A stretch of DNA of 64,000 bases from Pseudomonas parafulva (GCF_000800255.1 NZ_CP009747.1:4898001-4962000); one strand, 5' to 3'. Counted from the stretch's first letter, positions 10,203 through 20,545 are shown. The notes: generated from the sequence alone by a model not told the origin. Program-made: numbers and translations.

Positions 10203-11234
10203 ATGGAGAACAACCAGCCCATCATCGTCAAGCGCATCAAGCGCTACGGCGCCGGCCATCATGGCGGCGCCTGGAAGATCGCCTTCGCCGACTTCGCCAC
10301 GGCAATGATGGCGTTCTTCCTCGTGCTGTGGCTGCTGTCCACGGCCACCCCTGAGCAGAAGATCGCCATCGCCGGTTACTTCAAGGATCCGATCGGCTTT
10401 TCCGAGAGCGGTACGCCTTACGTCATCGACCTGGGCGGCTCGCCGCAACTGGCGCCGGAAAAGACCATCAACCCGGAAGAGAAGTCCGAGCCGACGCCTG
10501 ACACCAGCCTGCAACTGGACAAGGACAAGGTCGAGACCATGGCCGAGCAGGTCGAACAGGAGCGTCTGCAACTGTTGCTGCAGGAACTGCAGAACAAGGT
10601 CGAAGAAAACCCGCAACTGCAGAAGTTCAAGGATCAGATCCTGTTCGAAATCACTCAGGACGGCCTGCGTATCCAGATCATGGACGCCGAGAACCGGCCG
10701 ATGTTCGACCTGGGCAGTGCGCGCCTCAAGCCCTACTTCGAGGACATCCTGCTGGCCATGGCCGACACCATCAAGGCGGTGCCGAACAAGATCAGCGTGA
10801 GCGGCCACACCGATGCCAAGCCATACGCCGGCACCGGCGACTTTGGCAACTGGGAGTTGTCGGCCAACCGCGCCAACGCCGCGCGTCGGGCGCTGATAGC
10901 GGGTGGTTATCCGGACGATCAGGTGGCGCGGGTGGTGGGCTATGCTTCGTCGTCGCTGTTCGACCGCGAGCATCCGCAGAACCCGGTCAACCGCCGCATC
11001 GACATCATCGTGCTGACCAAGAAGGCCCAGCGCGACATCGAAGGCGAGCAGAGCCAGCCCGATGCGCCGGCCAGCCCGACCACGCCGCCCGCCAACGCCG
11101 CGCCTGCGGCACCCGGCGCTGCGGCGGCGCCCACCACCGATCCGGCGCAGCCGATGCAACCGCGCGAGTTGCGCCAGAAGCTGAACATCTTCGAGAACGG
11201 CACCTTGAAGATGGACGACAGCAAGGAAAACTGA
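10203..11234 (+). CDS. motB: Flagellar stator protein MotB
   Basis: MotB anchors the stator to peptidoglycan and supplies the proton-binding residue. In this 343-residue protein that is Asp30, in FADFATAMMAFF at the start of its single membrane helix. A long periplasmic linker follows, then the OmpA-type peptidoglycan-binding domain (about residues 150-275) with SGHTDAKPYAG, NWELSANRANAARRAL and NPVNRRIDIIV. The C-terminal 60 residues are Pro/Ala rich and poorly conserved. Translation is probably coupled to motA three bases upstream. Confidence 0.96.
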   Translation: MENNQPIIVKRIKRYGAGHHGGAWKIAFADFATAMMAFFLVLWLLSTATPEQKIAIAGYFKDPIGFSESGTPYVIDLGGSPQLAPEKTINPEEKSEPTPDTSLQLDKDKVETMAEQVEQERLQLLLQELQNKVEENPQLQKFKDQILFEITQDGLRIQIMDAENRPMFDLGSARLKPYFEDILLAMADTIKAVPNKISVSGHTDAKPYAGTGDFGNWELSANRANAARRALIAGGYPDDQVARVVGYASSSLFDREHPQNPVNRRIDIIVLTKKAQRDIEGEQSQPDAPASPTTPPANAAPAAPGAAAAPTTDPAQPMQPRELRQKLNIFENGTLKMDDSKEN

Positions 11235-11240
11235 CGCGCT

Positions 11241-11265
11241 GCCACGGCCCTGCAAGGGCCGTGGC
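11241..11265. terminator. Convergent hairpin between motB and rsgA
   Basis: A perfect 10-bp stem (GCCACGGCCC and GGGCCGTGGC) with a five-base loop fills most of the 33-base gap between the stop codons. There is no T run. Confidence 0.55.
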
Positions 11266-11267
11266 TG

Positions 11268-12299
11268 TCAGTAGGTGTCTTGGGTCAGGCTGGCCACGAT
11301 CGAGCGATAGCTGTGCATGCGCTGCGCTGAAACACGACCCTCTTCCAGCGCCTTGAGCAACGCGCAGCCCGGCTCGCGGTCATGCTTGCAGTCGCGGAAG
11401 CGGCAGTTGCCCAGCAGGTCGCGAAACTCGATGAAGCCTGCTTCCACATCGTCGCGGCTGACGTGCGCCAGGCCGAATTCGCGGATACCCGGCGAGTCGA
11501 TCAAGTCGCCGCCATTGGGGAAGTGATAGAGCCGCGCCGTGGTGGTGGTGTGGGTGCCCTGGCCGGACCATTCGGACAAATCGCCCACCCGCGTCTGCGC
11601 CTGCGGCAGCAGGCTGTTGACCAGCGACGACTTGCCCACCCCCGATTGCCCGACGAACACACTGATGTGCGCGTCCAGCGTCTGTTGCAGGCGCTGCATG
11701 CCATCGCCGTGGTGGGCCGACACTTCCAGCAATGGATAGCCCAGGTCGCGGTACACCGCCAGCAGCGCGTTGAGCGTGGGGGCATTGTGCGCGTCGATCA
11801 GGTCGGCTTTGTTCAGCAGCAGCAGCGGGCGGATACCGGCGTGTTCGGCAGCGACCAGGTAGCGGTCGATGAGGTTGGCCTGGGGTTCGGGCGCCGGGGC
11901 GAAGACGATCACGATCAGGTCGACGTTGGCCGCCACCGGTTTGAGTTGGCCGTGGTTGTTGGGCCGGCACAGCTCGGTGCCGCGCGCAAGCTGCGCCACG
12001 ATCACGCCGTTGCCCTGGTTGCCGGCACGCCAGACCACCTTGTCACCGGTGACCAGCGCCGGCAGGTTGGCGCGCAGGTTGCAGCGGAACACCTGGCCGG
12101 CGGCCTCGCCGTCCTGGGCTTCGACCTCGACCGTGACACCGAAGTGGGCGATCACCAGGCCCAACTGCTCGGGGCCCAGGTCGCCACCTTCGAGCTCCTG
12201 CAGCGCGTGCTGCTCGCGTTTGGCAGCGCGGGCGGCGCGTTCACCCTGGATCTTTTCGATGCGCCAGTTCTGGCGGCGATTGAGCTGGCGTTTGGCCAT
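11268..12299 (-). CDS. rsgA: Ribosome small subunit GTPase RsgA
   Basis: RsgA (YjeQ) is a circularly permuted GTPase that helps late maturation of the 30S subunit. The 343-residue protein has an N-terminal OB fold (about 45-125). Its G motifs come in permuted order: NKAD at 163-166, the P-loop GQSGVGKS at 217-224, and DSPG at 268-271. The C-terminal zinc knuckle uses C299, C304, H306 and C312. I take ATG 12299 ([16 protein letters not shown]), which matches the family start; the frame continues 57 bases upstream without support. It is divergent from orn with under 100 bases between starts. Confidence 0.96.
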   Translation of the reverse strand: MAKRQLNRRQNWRIEKIQGERAARAAKREQHALQELEGGDLGPEQLGLVIAHFGVTVEVEAQDGEAAGQVFRCNLRANLPALVTGDKVVWRAGNQGNGVIVAQLARGTELCRPNNHGQLKPVAANVDLIVIVFAPAPEPQANLIDRYLVAAEHAGIRPLLLLNKADLIDAHNAPTLNALLAVYRDLGYPLLEVSAHHGDGMQRLQQTLDAHISVFVGQSGVGKSSLVNSLLPQAQTRVGDLSEWSGQGTHTTTTARLYHFPNGGDLIDSPGIREFGLAHVSRDDVEAGFIEFRDLLGNCRFRDCKHDREPGCALLKALEEGRVSAQRMHSYRSIVASLTQDTY

Positions 12300-12392
12300 G
12301 AAGGTTCCGTGTCGGCGGGGCAGAAAGAAAACGGCAAGCAGTTTAGCACGCTCCACTAGGCTAATATGGCGGCCTATTCGAGGAGCTCATGC

Positions 12393-12935
12393 ATGCACAA
12401 CCCACAGAACCTGATCTGGATCGATCTGGAGATGACCGGCCTGGACCCGGACACCGATGTCATCATCGAAATGGCCACCATTGTCACCGACAGCGAGCTG
12501 AACACCTTGGCCGAAGGCCCGGTGATCGCCATCCACCACAGCGATGAGGTGCTGGCGCGCATGGACGAGTGGAACACCCGCACCCACGGCGCCTCGGGCC
12601 TGACCCAGCGCGTGCGCGAGAGCCGCATCGACATGGCCCAAGCCCAGGCGCAGACCCTGGCGTTCCTCGAGCAGTGGGTGCCCAAGGGCAAGTCGCCGAT
12701 CTGCGGCAACAGCATCTGCCAGGACCGGCGCTTCCTCTATCGCCACATGCCTGAGCTCGAAAGCTACTTCCACTACCGCAACCTGGATGTCTCCACGCTC
12801 AAGGAGCTGGCTGCGCGTTGGGCGCCGCACGTGCGCGACAGCTTCCAGAAGGGCGGAACGCACCTGGCCCTGGACGACATCCGCGAGTCGATCGCCGAGT
12901 TGCGCCACTACCGCCAACATTTCATCAAGGTCTGA
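12393..12935 (+). CDS. orn: Oligoribonuclease
   Basis: Orn is the DEDDh 3'-5' exonuclease that finishes RNA decay by cleaving very short oligos, including pGpG from cyclic-di-GMP breakdown. The 180-residue protein shows [10 protein letters not shown], with D11 and E13 as metal ligands, then [11 protein letters not shown] and [11 protein letters not shown], the normal pattern. The start at 12393 is fixed by AGGAG at 12381-12385. An overlapping ATG four bases earlier is out of frame, and the longer in-frame start at 12366 would lack this site. In pseudomonads Orn affects biofilm and c-di-GMP levels through pGpG removal. Confidence 0.96.
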   Translation: MHNPQNLIWIDLEMTGLDPDTDVIIEMATIVTDSELNTLAEGPVIAIHHSDEVLARMDEWNTRTHGASGLTQRVRESRIDMAQAQAQTLAFLEQWVPKGKSPICGNSICQDRRFLYRHMPELESYFHYRNLDVSTLKELAARWAPHVRDSFQKGGTHLALDDIRESIAELRHYRQHFIKV

Positions 12936-12969
12936 CCAGCGGCGACTTGTCGCCGCCGCTGCACGTCAT

Positions 12970-13029
12970 TAGCGGCAAGCCACCCGTGAGAAGCCGTGCA
13001 CCACACAGGCTTGTCGCTTGCCGCTTGCC
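12970..13029. repeat. Dispersed GCTTGCC inverted-repeat element, copy 1
   Basis: TAGCGGCAAGC on the left is answered by three heptamers (GCTTGTC, GCTTGCC, GCTTGCC; 13009-13029) on the right, around a small hairpin containing AAGCCGTGCACCACACAGGC. The same design is present at 57301-57393. It lies between orn and the next gene and may form the 3' end of orn mRNA. Confidence 0.6.
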
Positions 13030-13055
13030 ATTCGAAACTGCCTCTCAGGTGCATC

Positions 13056-13667
13056 ATGCTGTTGTTGCTCTATCTGATCGCGATCACGGCCGAGGCCATG
13101 ACCGGTGCGCTGTCCGCTGGGCGGCGTGGTATGGACTGGTTTGGCGTGGTGCTGATCGCCTGCATCACCGCCCTGGGCGGCGGGTCGGTGCGTGATGTGC
13201 TGCTCGGGCACTACCCGCTGACCTGGGTGAAACATCCCGAGTACCTGGTGCTCACCAGCTTCGCCGCCTTGCTGACCATTTTCATCGCGCCGTTGATGCG
13301 CCATCTGCGCACGCTGTTTCTGGTGCTCGATGCGCTGGGGTTGGTGGCGTTCACCCTGATCGGCTGCATGACGGCACTGGAAATGGGCCAGGGCATGCTG
13401 GTGGCGTCGATCAGCGGGGTGATTACCGGGGTGTTCGGTGGGATCTTGCGCGACATCTTCTGCAACGACATCCCACTGGTGTTTCGCCGTGAGTTGTACG
13501 CCAGCGTGTCGTTCGCGGCGGCCTGGTTCTATTTGGGCTGCGTGTACTTTCAGGTGCCGGCCGAGCAGGCGATGCTGTTGACGCTGTTCGGCGGTTTTCT
13601 GTTGCGGCTACTGGCGATCCGCTTTCACTGGGAAATGCCCAAGTTTCATTACAACGATGAGCGATGA
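13056..13667 (+). CDS. TRIC/YicG-type (UPF0126) membrane protein
   Basis: The 203-residue protein is almost entirely membrane helices, about seven, in two repeated halves. Each half holds a glycine-rich signature: ITALGGGSVRDVLLG in the first and ISGVITGVFGGILRDIF in the second. This repeat is typical of the bacterial family related to trimeric intracellular cation channels, also listed as UPF0126/YicG. The substrate in pseudomonads is not established; in other bacteria members have been linked to potassium or glycine movement. The ATG at 13056 begins right before the first helix; the frame runs 60 bases further up through the repeat element, so I do not use that. Confidence 0.82.
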   Translation: MLLLLYLIAITAEAMTGALSAGRRGMDWFGVVLIACITALGGGSVRDVLLGHYPLTWVKHPEYLVLTSFAALLTIFIAPLMRHLRTLFLVLDALGLVAFTLIGCMTALEMGQGMLVASISGVITGVFGGILRDIFCNDIPLVFRRELYASVSFAAAWFYLGCVYFQVPAEQAMLLTLFGGFLLRLLAIRFHWEMPKFHYNDER

Positions 13668-13680
13668 GGCCTGCGGGATG

Positions 13681-14751
13681 CTACTCCAGCGCGACCTGAT
13701 GCCGCGCCAGCGCCCACTGCACATGCTCTCTGACTAATGCCGATGGGTGCTCGCGCCGTGCTTTCAAGGCTTCGATCACGGCGATCGTCGAAGGCGCATT
13801 GCCCAAGCCCACCGCCAGGTTGCGCAGCCAGCGCTCATAACCGGCGCGGCGCAGCGGCGAGCCTTCGGTGCGGCTGAGGAAGGTCTTTTCGTCCCACAGG
13901 AACAGCGCCGCCAATTCGGCGTTGTCCAAACCGTGGCGGGGTTTGAAGTCGTCTTCACCGGTGGACTTGGCGAAGCGGTTCCAGGGGCAGACGATCTGGC
14001 AATCGTCGCAGCCGAAGACCCGGTTGCCGATCAATGGCCTGAGCTCCACCGGAATGGCGTCCCGCAGTTCGATGGTCAAGTACGAGATGCAGCGCCGGGC
14101 ATCGAGTTGGTAGGGACCGACGAAGGCGGAGGTCGGGCACAGGTCCAGGCAGGCCTGGCAGCGTCCGCAGTGTTCGCTGGTCTGGGCCTCGTCCGCCGGC
14201 AGTGGCAGGTCGACGAACAGTTCGGCGAGGAAGAAATAGCTGCCGGCCTTGCGGTTGAGCAGCAGGGTGTTCTTGCCGATCCAGCCGAGCCCGGCCTGTT
14301 GGGCGATGGCCTTTTCCAGCACCGGGGCACTGTCGACGAAAGCGCGGTAGCCGAACGGGCCGATGGCTTCCTGGATGCGGTCGGCCAGGTGCTGTACGCG
14401 CTTGCGCACCAGCTTGTGGTAGTCGCGGCCTAGGGCGTAACGCGAGACATAGGCTTTTTCAGGCTGGGCCAGGCGCTGGGCCATGCGGGTGTCGCCGGGC
14501 AGATAGTCCATGCGCAGCGACACCACGCGCAAGGTACCGGGAATCAGTTCGGCCGGGCGCGAACGTTTCGTGCCATGCGCTGCCATATAGTCCATCTCAC
14601 CGTGGTGCCCGGCGTCCAGCCAGCGCTGCAGATGCTGTTCGTGTTCGCCAAGCTCGACATCGGCGATGCCCACATGGGCAAAACCGAGTGCGTGGCCCCA
14701 ATCCTTGATGGACTGGGCCAATAGAGGCAGGTCTGGAAGAGAGGCGGACAT
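13681..14751 (-). CDS. queG: Epoxyqueuosine reductase
   Basis: QueG reduces epoxyqueuosine to queuosine in tRNAs with GUN anticodons, using cobalamin and two 4Fe-4S clusters. The 356-residue protein shows both cluster motifs, CGRCQACLDLCPT and CDDCQIVCPWNR, after an N-terminal cobalamin-binding region containing DSAPVLEKAIAQQAGLGWIGKNT. A HEAT-like C-terminus contains LRNLAVGLGNAPS. The catalytic aspartate is probably in VDSAPVLEK. It faces away from nnrD, with 64 bases between start codons. It converges on the upstream membrane-protein gene with only 13 bases between stops. Confidence 0.95.
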   Translation of the reverse strand: MSASLPDLPLLAQSIKDWGHALGFAHVGIADVELGEHEQHLQRWLDAGHHGEMDYMAAHGTKRSRPAELIPGTLRVVSLRMDYLPGDTRMAQRLAQPEKAYVSRYALGRDYHKLVRKRVQHLADRIQEAIGPFGYRAFVDSAPVLEKAIAQQAGLGWIGKNTLLLNRKAGSYFFLAELFVDLPLPADEAQTSEHCGRCQACLDLCPTSAFVGPYQLDARRCISYLTIELRDAIPVELRPLIGNRVFGCDDCQIVCPWNRFAKSTGEDDFKPRHGLDNAELAALFLWDEKTFLSRTEGSPLRRAGYERWLRNLAVGLGNAPSTIAVIEALKARREHPSALVREHVQWALARHQVALE

Positions 14752-14781
14752 GGATGGACAGGCATTACAGGCTCAGGTGCG

Positions 14782-14787
14782 TATAAT
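14782..14787 (+). promoter_or_regulatory. Perfect -10 box for the nnrD-tsaE-ami-mutL-miaA operon
   Basis: TATAAT is found 34 bases before the nnrD ATG. The -35 is weak: TGGACA at 14755-14760 is the closest but with a 21-base spacer. It lies in the short gap between divergent queG and nnrD. Confidence 0.5.
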
Positions 14788-14815
14788 TCTGCCAGACATC
14801 GGAGCCTTTGACCCC

Positions 14816-15676
14816 ATGCCTCAGACCAAACACCCCGGCAACGCCCCGCTCGCGCTCAGCAGCCTGACCGTCGCGCACCTGCCCGCGCGTCTCGCCGACG
14901 CCCACAAAGGCGACTTCGGTCATGTGCTGGTGATCGGCGGCGACCTGGGTACTGGCGGTGCGGTGCTGCTCAGTGCCGAAGCGGCACTGCGCTGTGGCGC
15001 CGGGCTGGTCAGCGTGGCGACGCGGCCCGAGCACGTGGCCGCCAGCCTGGCCCGTCTGCCGGAAACCATGTGCCTGGGCGTGAGTTCGGCCAATCAACTG
15101 ATGGCGGTACTTGAGCGCGCCTCGGTGCTGGTGGTCGGGCCCGGCCTTGGCCAGGCCGCCTGGGGGCGTAGCCTGCTGTCGGCCGTGGCCAACGCGCGGT
15201 TGCCGCAAGTGTGGGACGCCGACGCACTCAACTTGCTGGCGCGTGCGCCGTTGGCGCTGCCGGCCGGTAGCATCCTCACCCCGCATCCAGGCGAGGCGGC
15301 GCGGCTTTTGGGGCTGTCGACCGAGGCGGTGCAGGCCGACCGTGCGGGGGCGGCGCGCAAGCTGGCGCGCCGTCATGGCAGCGTGTGCGTGCTCAAGGGA
15401 GCCGGCACGTTGATCGCCGACCCGCACGGCCAGTTGCGCGTATGCGAGCGCGGTCATCCGGCGATGGCTGGCGCGGGCCTGGGCGATGTGCTCAGCGGCG
15501 TGCTTGCCGCGCTGCTGGCCCAAGGCCTGGACGCGTGGCAGGCGGCGGGGCTGGGCGTGTGGCTACACGCCTGTGCCGGCGAGCGCCTGGGCGTCCGGGG
15601 TAGAGGCTTGGCCGCCAGCGATCTGGCGCCGGTCATTCGAGAATTGTTGGAGGAGCATTCAGCGTGTCAGGCATAA
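14816..15676 (+). CDS. nnrD: ADP-dependent NAD(P)H-hydrate dehydratase
   Basis: This enzyme repairs hydrated NADH and NADPH, using ADP. The 286-residue ribokinase-like protein shows DAHKGDFGHVLVIGG at the start of the fold, the VVGPGLG loop, LTPHPGEAARLL, and the catalytic AMAGAGLGDVLSG with the general-base Asp. It has only the dehydratase half; E. coli YjeF carries an epimerase domain in front, which is absent here. ATG 14816 has GGAGC ten bases before it and fits the family; the frame stays open to 14666 inside queG. It is the first gene of a tight operon and overlaps tsaE by 13 bases. Confidence 0.92.
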   Translation: MPQTKHPGNAPLALSSLTVAHLPARLADAHKGDFGHVLVIGGDLGTGGAVLLSAEAALRCGAGLVSVATRPEHVAASLARLPETMCLGVSSANQLMAVLERASVLVVGPGLGQAAWGRSLLSAVANARLPQVWDADALNLLARAPLALPAGSILTPHPGEAARLLGLSTEAVQADRAGAARKLARRHGSVCVLKGAGTLIADPHGQLRVCERGHPAMAGAGLGDVLSGVLAALLAQGLDAWQAAGLGVWLHACAGERLGVRGRGLAASDLAPVIRELLEEHSACQA

Positions 15677-16137
15677 CCCTGTTTCTGGCCGACGAACCGG
15701 CCACCGTCGCCTTCGGTGCGACCCTGGCTCAGGTCACCGGCGGCCATGGCGTGATCTTTCTGGAGGGCGACCTGGGCGCTGGCAAGACCACCTTGTCACG
15801 CGGTCTGATCCGTGGGTTGGGCCATACCGGCGCGGTGAAAAGTCCGACCTTCACTGTGGTCGAACCCTACGAGATCGGCGATATACGCGCTTTTCATTTC
15901 GACCTGTATCGCCTGGTCGATCCAGAGGAGCTGGAGTTCATGGGCATTCGCGACTATTTCGAAGGCGATCCCCTGTGTCTTTTCGAATGGCCGCAGAAGG
16001 GCGCGGGCGTTTTGCCAAAGCCTGACCTGACCATTACCATAAGCCCCCAGGCGGGCGGCCGCTCGCTGAACCTGTCGCCGCAGGGGGCTCGCGGCGAAGC
16101 CTGGTGTGCCACTCTGGCTGCCGAATTCAAACAGTAA
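15664..16137 (+). CDS. tsaE: tRNA threonylcarbamoyladenosine biosynthesis ATPase TsaE
   Basis: TsaE (YjeE) is the small ATPase that works with TsaB and TsaD to make t6A37 in tRNAs reading ANN codons. In 157 residues it has the Walker A GDLGAGKTT, the family block GAVKSPTFTVVEPYE, the HFDLYRL strand and FEWPQKG. The start is GTG at 15664 inside the end of nnrD, with GGAGG upstream. An amidase gene follows after 12 bases, a classic gammaproteobacterial order. Confidence 0.95.
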   Translation: MSGITLFLADEPATVAFGATLAQVTGGHGVIFLEGDLGAGKTTLSRGLIRGLGHTGAVKSPTFTVVEPYEIGDIRAFHFDLYRLVDPEELEFMGIRDYFEGDPLCLFEWPQKGAGVLPKPDLTITISPQAGGRSLNLSPQGARGEAWCATLAAEFKQ

Positions 16138-16149
16138 GTGGGGAAAGGT

Positions 16150-17583
16150 ATGCCGCGCATCCGCGCACTGGTCGCCATCGTTGGCCTGCTGTTGACAGCA
16201 GTGACCCTCGACGCTCTGGCCGTCACGCAAGTCAAGAGCATGCGCCTGTGGCGCGCGCCGGACAACACACGGCTGGTCTTCGACCTGTCCGGACCGGTGC
16301 AGCACAGCGTCTTCACGCTCAGCGCGCCCGATCGTCTGGTCATCGACATCAATGGTGCGACGCTGGCCTCGCCGCTGAACGTCTCCACCTCGAACACGCC
16401 AATCACCAGCGTGCGTTCGGCTCAGCGCACCCCCACCGACCTGCGCGTGGTGGTCGACCTGAAGAAGGCCGTCACGCCGAAGAGCTTCACCCTCGCGCCG
16501 AACGCCCAGTATGGCAACCGTCTGGTGGTGGATCTGTACGACCAGGAGGCTGACGCCATCGCCGCCAGCAACCCGACGCCTGCGCCGGTCGCTACCGCGC
16601 CGGCGACCACGCCTGCGGTGCCGGTCACTCCGACCCAACCGGCGATCAAGCTGCCGCCGGTGCCCAACGGCAAGCGCGACATCGTGGTTGCCATCGATGC
16701 CGGTCACGGCGGCGAAGACCCCGGGGCCTCCGGCTCGCGGGGGCAGCATGAAAAAGACATCGTGTTGCAGATCGCCCGCGAACTGCAGCGCCAGATCAAC
16801 ACCGAAAAGGGCTATCGCGCCGAACTGACCCGCACGGGCGACTACTTCATTCCGCTGCGCAAGCGCACCGAGATCGCCCGCAAGAAGGGCGCCGACCTGT
16901 TCATCTCCATCCACGCCGACGCAGCGCCCTCCAAGGCCGCCTTCGGCGCCTCGGTGTTCGCCCTGTCCGACCGGGGCGCCACGTCCGAAACCGCGCGCTG
17001 GCTGGCCGACAGCGAAAACCGTTCCGACCTGATCGGCGGTGCTGGCAACGTCAGCCTCGACGACAAGGACCGCATGCTGGCGGGCGTACTGCTGGACCTG
17101 TCGATGACCGCCACGCTCAGCTCCAGCCTCAATGTCGGGCAGAAAGTGCTGGGCAACATGGGCCGCATCACGCCGCTGCACAAGCAGCGTGTGGAACAGG
17201 CCGGATTCATGGTGCTGAAATCGCCTGATATCCCTTCGATCCTGGTCGAGACCGGGTTCATCTCCAATGCCAACGAGGCCAACAAACTGGCCACCCGCAG
17301 CCATCAGCAGGCACTGGCACGTTCCATCCACAGCGGCGTGCGCCAGTTCTTCCAGCAGAACCCACCGCCCGGCACCTACATCGCCTGGCTGCGCGACTCC
17401 GGCAAGATTGCCCAGGGGCCGCGTGAGCACAGTGTGAGGCCCGGTGAGACGCTGGCGATGATCGCCGTGCGTTATCAGGTCAGCGTGGCCAGCCTGCGCA
17501 GTGCCAACAACCTCAAGAGCGAGGAGCTCAAGGTCGGTCAGCACCTCGATATCCCGGCTACCACCCTGGCTTCGCAGCAATGA
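16150..17583 (+). CDS. amiB: N-acetylmuramoyl-L-alanine amidase with AMIN and LysM domains
   Basis: This periplasmic zinc amidase cuts the stem peptide from septal peptidoglycan so daughter cells can separate. The 477-residue precursor has a signal peptide ([22 protein letters not shown]), an AMIN domain (about 25-130), a Pro/Ala/Thr linker, an Amidase_3 domain (about 178-395), and a C-terminal LysM repeat. The amidase zinc motifs are [13 protein letters not shown], the later glutamate, SIHADAA, and [11 protein letters not shown]. LysM reads [19 protein letters not shown] 16150 is preferred over GTG 16138, which follows the tsaE stop directly. It ends in an ATGA overlap with mutL. The exact paralogue name (AmiB or AmiC) is by gene order. 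Confidence 0.93.
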   Translation: MPRIRALVAIVGLLLTAVTLDALAVTQVKSMRLWRAPDNTRLVFDLSGPVQHSVFTLSAPDRLVIDINGATLASPLNVSTSNTPITSVRSAQRTPTDLRVVVDLKKAVTPKSFTLAPNAQYGNRLVVDLYDQEADAIAASNPTPAPVATAPATTPAVPVTPTQPAIKLPPVPNGKRDIVVAIDAGHGGEDPGASGSRGQHEKDIVLQIARELQRQINTEKGYRAELTRTGDYFIPLRKRTEIARKKGADLFISIHADAAPSKAAFGASVFALSDRGATSETARWLADSENRSDLIGGAGNVSLDDKDRMLAGVLLDLSMTATLSSSLNVGQKVLGNMGRITPLHKQRVEQAGFMVLKSPDIPSILVETGFISNANEANKLATRSHQQALARSIHSGVRQFFQQNPPPGTYIAWLRDSGKIAQGPREHSVRPGETLAMIAVRYQVSVASLRSANNLKSEELKVGQHLDIPATTLASQQ

Positions 17584-19481
17584 GCGACGGCGTCCGTATC
17601 CAGCTGCTCAGCCCGCGGCTGGCCAACCAGATCGCCGCAGGCGAGGTGGTCGAGCGTCCTGCTTCGGTGGTCAAGGAACTGCTGGAAAACAGCCTTGACT
17701 CCGGTGCCCGGCGCATCGATATCGAGGTGGAGCAGGGCGGGGTCAAGCTGCTGCGGGTGCGGGATGACGGCCGTGGCATCGCCTCGGATGATTTGCCGTT
17801 GGCCCTGGCCCGTCACGCCACCAGCAAGATCCGTGAACTGGAAGACCTCGAAGGTGTGCTGAGCCTGGGTTTTCGCGGCGAGGCGTTGGCTTCGATCAGC
17901 TCGGTGGCGCGCCTCACCCTGACCTCGCGCACCGCTGATGCCGGCGAGGCCTGGCAGGTGGAGACCGAGGGCCGCGACATGCTTCCACGGGTGCAGCCCG
18001 CGGCGCATCCGGTCGGCACGTCGGTCGAGGTGCGCGACCTGTTCTTCAACACACCGGCCCGACGTAAATTCCTCAAGGCCGAGAAGACCGAGTTCGACCA
18101 CCTGCAGGAAGTGATCCGGCGCCTGGCGCTGGCGCGATTCGACGTGGGCTTTCATCTGCGCCATAACGGCAAGAGCATCCTCAGCCTGCACGAAGCGCCA
18201 GACGATGTCGCGCGGGCGCGGCGTGTCGGCGCCATCTGCGGTCCTGGCTTCCTCGAGCAGGCGTTGCCGATCGAGGTCGAGCGCAATGGCCTGCGCCTGT
18301 GGGGCTGGGTCGGGCTGCCGACCTTCTCGCGCAGTCAGGCCGACCTGCAGTACTTCTTCGTCAATGGCCGGGCGGTGCGCGACAAACTGGTCGCCCACGC
18401 GGTACGCCAGGCCTACCGTGACGTGCTGTTCAACGGTCGCCACCCCACCTTCGTGCTGTTCCTCGAACTCGACCCCACCGGCGTCGATGTCAACGTCCAT
18501 CCCACCAAGCATGAAGTGCGCTTCCGTGAGGGGCGCATGGTGCACGACTTCCTGTACGGCACCTTGCACCGGGCACTGGCCGATGTGCGCCCTGAAGACC
18601 AATTGGCAGCGCCGGCCGCCAGCAGCGAGATCGTCCGTCCCACCGGTCAGCAGGCCGGCGAGTTCGGCCCGCAGGGTGAAATGCGCCTGGCTGCCTCGGT
18701 GCTCGAGCAGCCTGCGGCCGAGTCGCGCCCGACGTTCTCCAATGGCGGCGCCGGGGCGGGCTACCAGTATCAGTATTCGCCGCGCCCGGCGGCGCCCGTG
18801 CCGGCCGGCGAGGCCCAGGCGGTGTATCGAGAGTTCTTCGCCCCGCTCGACGGCGCGGCGCCTGCTCCAGCGGCATTGCCGGACAGTCAGGGCGATATCC
18901 CGCCGCTGGGCTATGCCCTGGCCCAGCTCAAAGGCATCTACATCCTGGCCGAGAACGCCGTCGGCCTGGTGCTGGTGGACATGCACGCCGCCCACGAGCG
19001 AATCATGTACGAGCGCCTCAAGCTGGCGATGGCCAGCGAAGGCCTGAGCGGCCAGCCGTTGCTGGTGCCTGAGTCTCTGGCGGTGAGTCAGCGTGAGGCC
19101 GACTGCGCCGAAGAGCATGCGCAGACTTTCCAGCGCCTGGGCTTCGAACTGCAGCGCCTGGGTCCGGAAACCCTGGCGATCCGGCAGATTCCGGCGCTGC
19201 TCAAGCAGGCCGAGGCCAACCGTCTGGTTCAGGACGTGCTGTCCGACCTCATGGAGTACGGCACCAGCGACCGGGTCCAGGCGCACATCAACGAGTTGCT
19301 CGGCACCATGGCCTGCCACGGCGCCGTGCGTGCCAACCGGCGTCTGGCGATTGCCGAGATGAATGCGCTGCTGCGCGACATGGAAAACACCGAACGCAGC
19401 GGCCAGTGCAACCACGGCCGACCGACCTGGACCCAAATGGGCCTGGACGATCTGGACAAACTTTTCCTGCGCGGTCGATGA
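17580..19481 (+). CDS. mutL: DNA mismatch repair protein MutL
   Basis: MutL links MutS mismatch recognition to strand removal. The 633-residue protein has the GHKL ATPase motifs: [21 protein letters not shown] and [10 protein letters not shown]. The N-terminal half is followed by a low-complexity linker (about 345-430) and a C-terminal dimerisation domain. That domain carries [12 protein letters not shown], matching the MutL endonuclease motif DQHA(X2)E(X4)E except for Met in place of Gln, and CNHGRP near the end. As P. putida lacks MutH, a nicking MutL is expected. Start ATG overlaps the amidase stop as ATGA; miaA follows with no gap. Confidence 0.97.
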   Translation: MSDGVRIQLLSPRLANQIAAGEVVERPASVVKELLENSLDSGARRIDIEVEQGGVKLLRVRDDGRGIASDDLPLALARHATSKIRELEDLEGVLSLGFRGEALASISSVARLTLTSRTADAGEAWQVETEGRDMLPRVQPAAHPVGTSVEVRDLFFNTPARRKFLKAEKTEFDHLQEVIRRLALARFDVGFHLRHNGKSILSLHEAPDDVARARRVGAICGPGFLEQALPIEVERNGLRLWGWVGLPTFSRSQADLQYFFVNGRAVRDKLVAHAVRQAYRDVLFNGRHPTFVLFLELDPTGVDVNVHPTKHEVRFREGRMVHDFLYGTLHRALADVRPEDQLAAPAASSEIVRPTGQQAGEFGPQGEMRLAASVLEQPAAESRPTFSNGGAGAGYQYQYSPRPAAPVPAGEAQAVYREFFAPLDGAAPAPAALPDSQGDIPPLGYALAQLKGIYILAENAVGLVLVDMHAAHERIMYERLKLAMASEGLSGQPLLVPESLAVSQREADCAEEHAQTFQRLGFELQRLGPETLAIRQIPALLKQAEANRLVQDVLSDLMEYGTSDRVQAHINELLGTMACHGAVRANRRLAIAEMNALLRDMENTERSGQCNHGRPTWTQMGLDDLDKLFLRGR

Positions 19482-20453
19482 ATGAGTCTTCACCCCCCTG
19501 CCATTTTTCTCATGGGCCCGACGGCCGCCGGCAAGACCGACCTGGCCATCGCGCTCACCCAAGCCTTGCCGTGCGAGCTGGTCAGCGTCGATTCGGCCAT
19601 GGTCTACCGCGGCATGGACATCGGCACCGCCAAACCCTCGCCCGAGGTGCTGGCGGCGCATCCTCATCGGCTGGTGGACATTCTCGATCCCGCGCAGAGC
19701 TATTCGGCGGCGCAGTTTTGCACCGATGCGCTGGCGGCCATGGCCGAGATCACCGCGCGTGGCAAGATCCCGCTGCTGGTCGGCGGCACCATGCTCTATT
19801 ACAAAGCACTGGTCGACGGCCTGGCCGACATGCCGCCGGCCGATGCCACGGTGCGCGCCGAGCTCGAGGCACAGGCCCGCGAGCAGGGCCTGGCCGAACT
19901 CCATCGGCAGCTTGCCGAGGTGGATCCGGTCTCGGCCGCGCGCATTCACCCCAATGACCCGCAGCGGTTGATTCGCGCGCTGGAGGTGTTCCGCGTCAGC
20001 GGCCAGAGCATGACCGCGCATCGGGCCCGTCAATCCTCCGAAAGCAGCGGTGTAGAGGCGGGCGCGGGCGGTCATTTGCCCTATACTGTGGCCCGTCTGG
20101 CGATCGCGCCGGCGGATCGTCAGGTGCTGCATGAACGAATTGCATTACGATTTTCGCAGATGCTGGAACAGGGCTTCGTCGACGAGGTCCGAGAGTTGCG
20201 GACCAGAAGTGACTTGCACGTGGGGCTGCCGTCTATACGGGCAGTGGGGTACAGGCAGGTCTGGGAATATCTGGACAGCCAACTGACAGCCGAACAGATG
20301 CGTGAACGCGGTATCATCGCCACCCGTCAGTTGGCCAAGCGGCAATTCACTTGGCTGCGCAGCTGGTCCAATGTGCACTGGCTGGACAGCCTGGCCTGCG
20401 ACAATCTGTCCCGCACCTTGAAATACCTGGGATCGGCCTCCATATTGAGCTGA
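19482..20453 (+). CDS. miaA: tRNA dimethylallyltransferase
   Basis: MiaA adds the dimethylallyl group to A37 of tRNAs reading UNN codons, the first step to ms2i6A. The 323-residue protein has the P-loop [27 protein letters not shown] with the base-contacting residues, and [11 protein letters not shown]. The later family block is [12 protein letters not shown]. The sequence is colinear with the family and has no frameshift. The start directly follows the mutL stop, and hfq follows after a 92-base AT-richer gap. Confidence 0.96.
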   Translation: MSLHPPAIFLMGPTAAGKTDLAIALTQALPCELVSVDSAMVYRGMDIGTAKPSPEVLAAHPHRLVDILDPAQSYSAAQFCTDALAAMAEITARGKIPLLVGGTMLYYKALVDGLADMPPADATVRAELEAQAREQGLAELHRQLAEVDPVSAARIHPNDPQRLIRALEVFRVSGQSMTAHRARQSSESSGVEAGAGGHLPYTVARLAIAPADRQVLHERIALRFSQMLEQGFVDEVRELRTRSDLHVGLPSIRAVGYRQVWEYLDSQLTAEQMRERGIIATRQLAKRQFTWLRSWSNVHWLDSLACDNLSRTLKYLGSASILS

Positions 20454-20465
20454 GTCCCTGCAATT

Positions 20466-20489
20466 GCCGTCTATTCTTGCAACAGACGG
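20466..20489 (+). other. Hairpin in the miaA-hfq gap
   Basis: GCCGTCT and AGACGGC (7 bp) enclose a ten-base loop just after miaA. No T run follows, so read-through to hfq is likely. The next 50 bases are AT-rich and may hold an hfq promoter, but I cannot name clear boxes. Confidence 0.35.
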
Positions 20490-20545
20490 CGTTAATGAAA
20501 GAATTCTTCAGCTTTTTACTATTGATCCTTACAGGAGTGCGGCAT

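Noticed and set aside
17538..20132. 864-codon open frame antisense to mutL and miaA
   Set aside because: Long antisense frames are common at this GC content; the sequence is rich in Arg, His, Gln and Gly, with no domain, and both genes on the other strand are certain.
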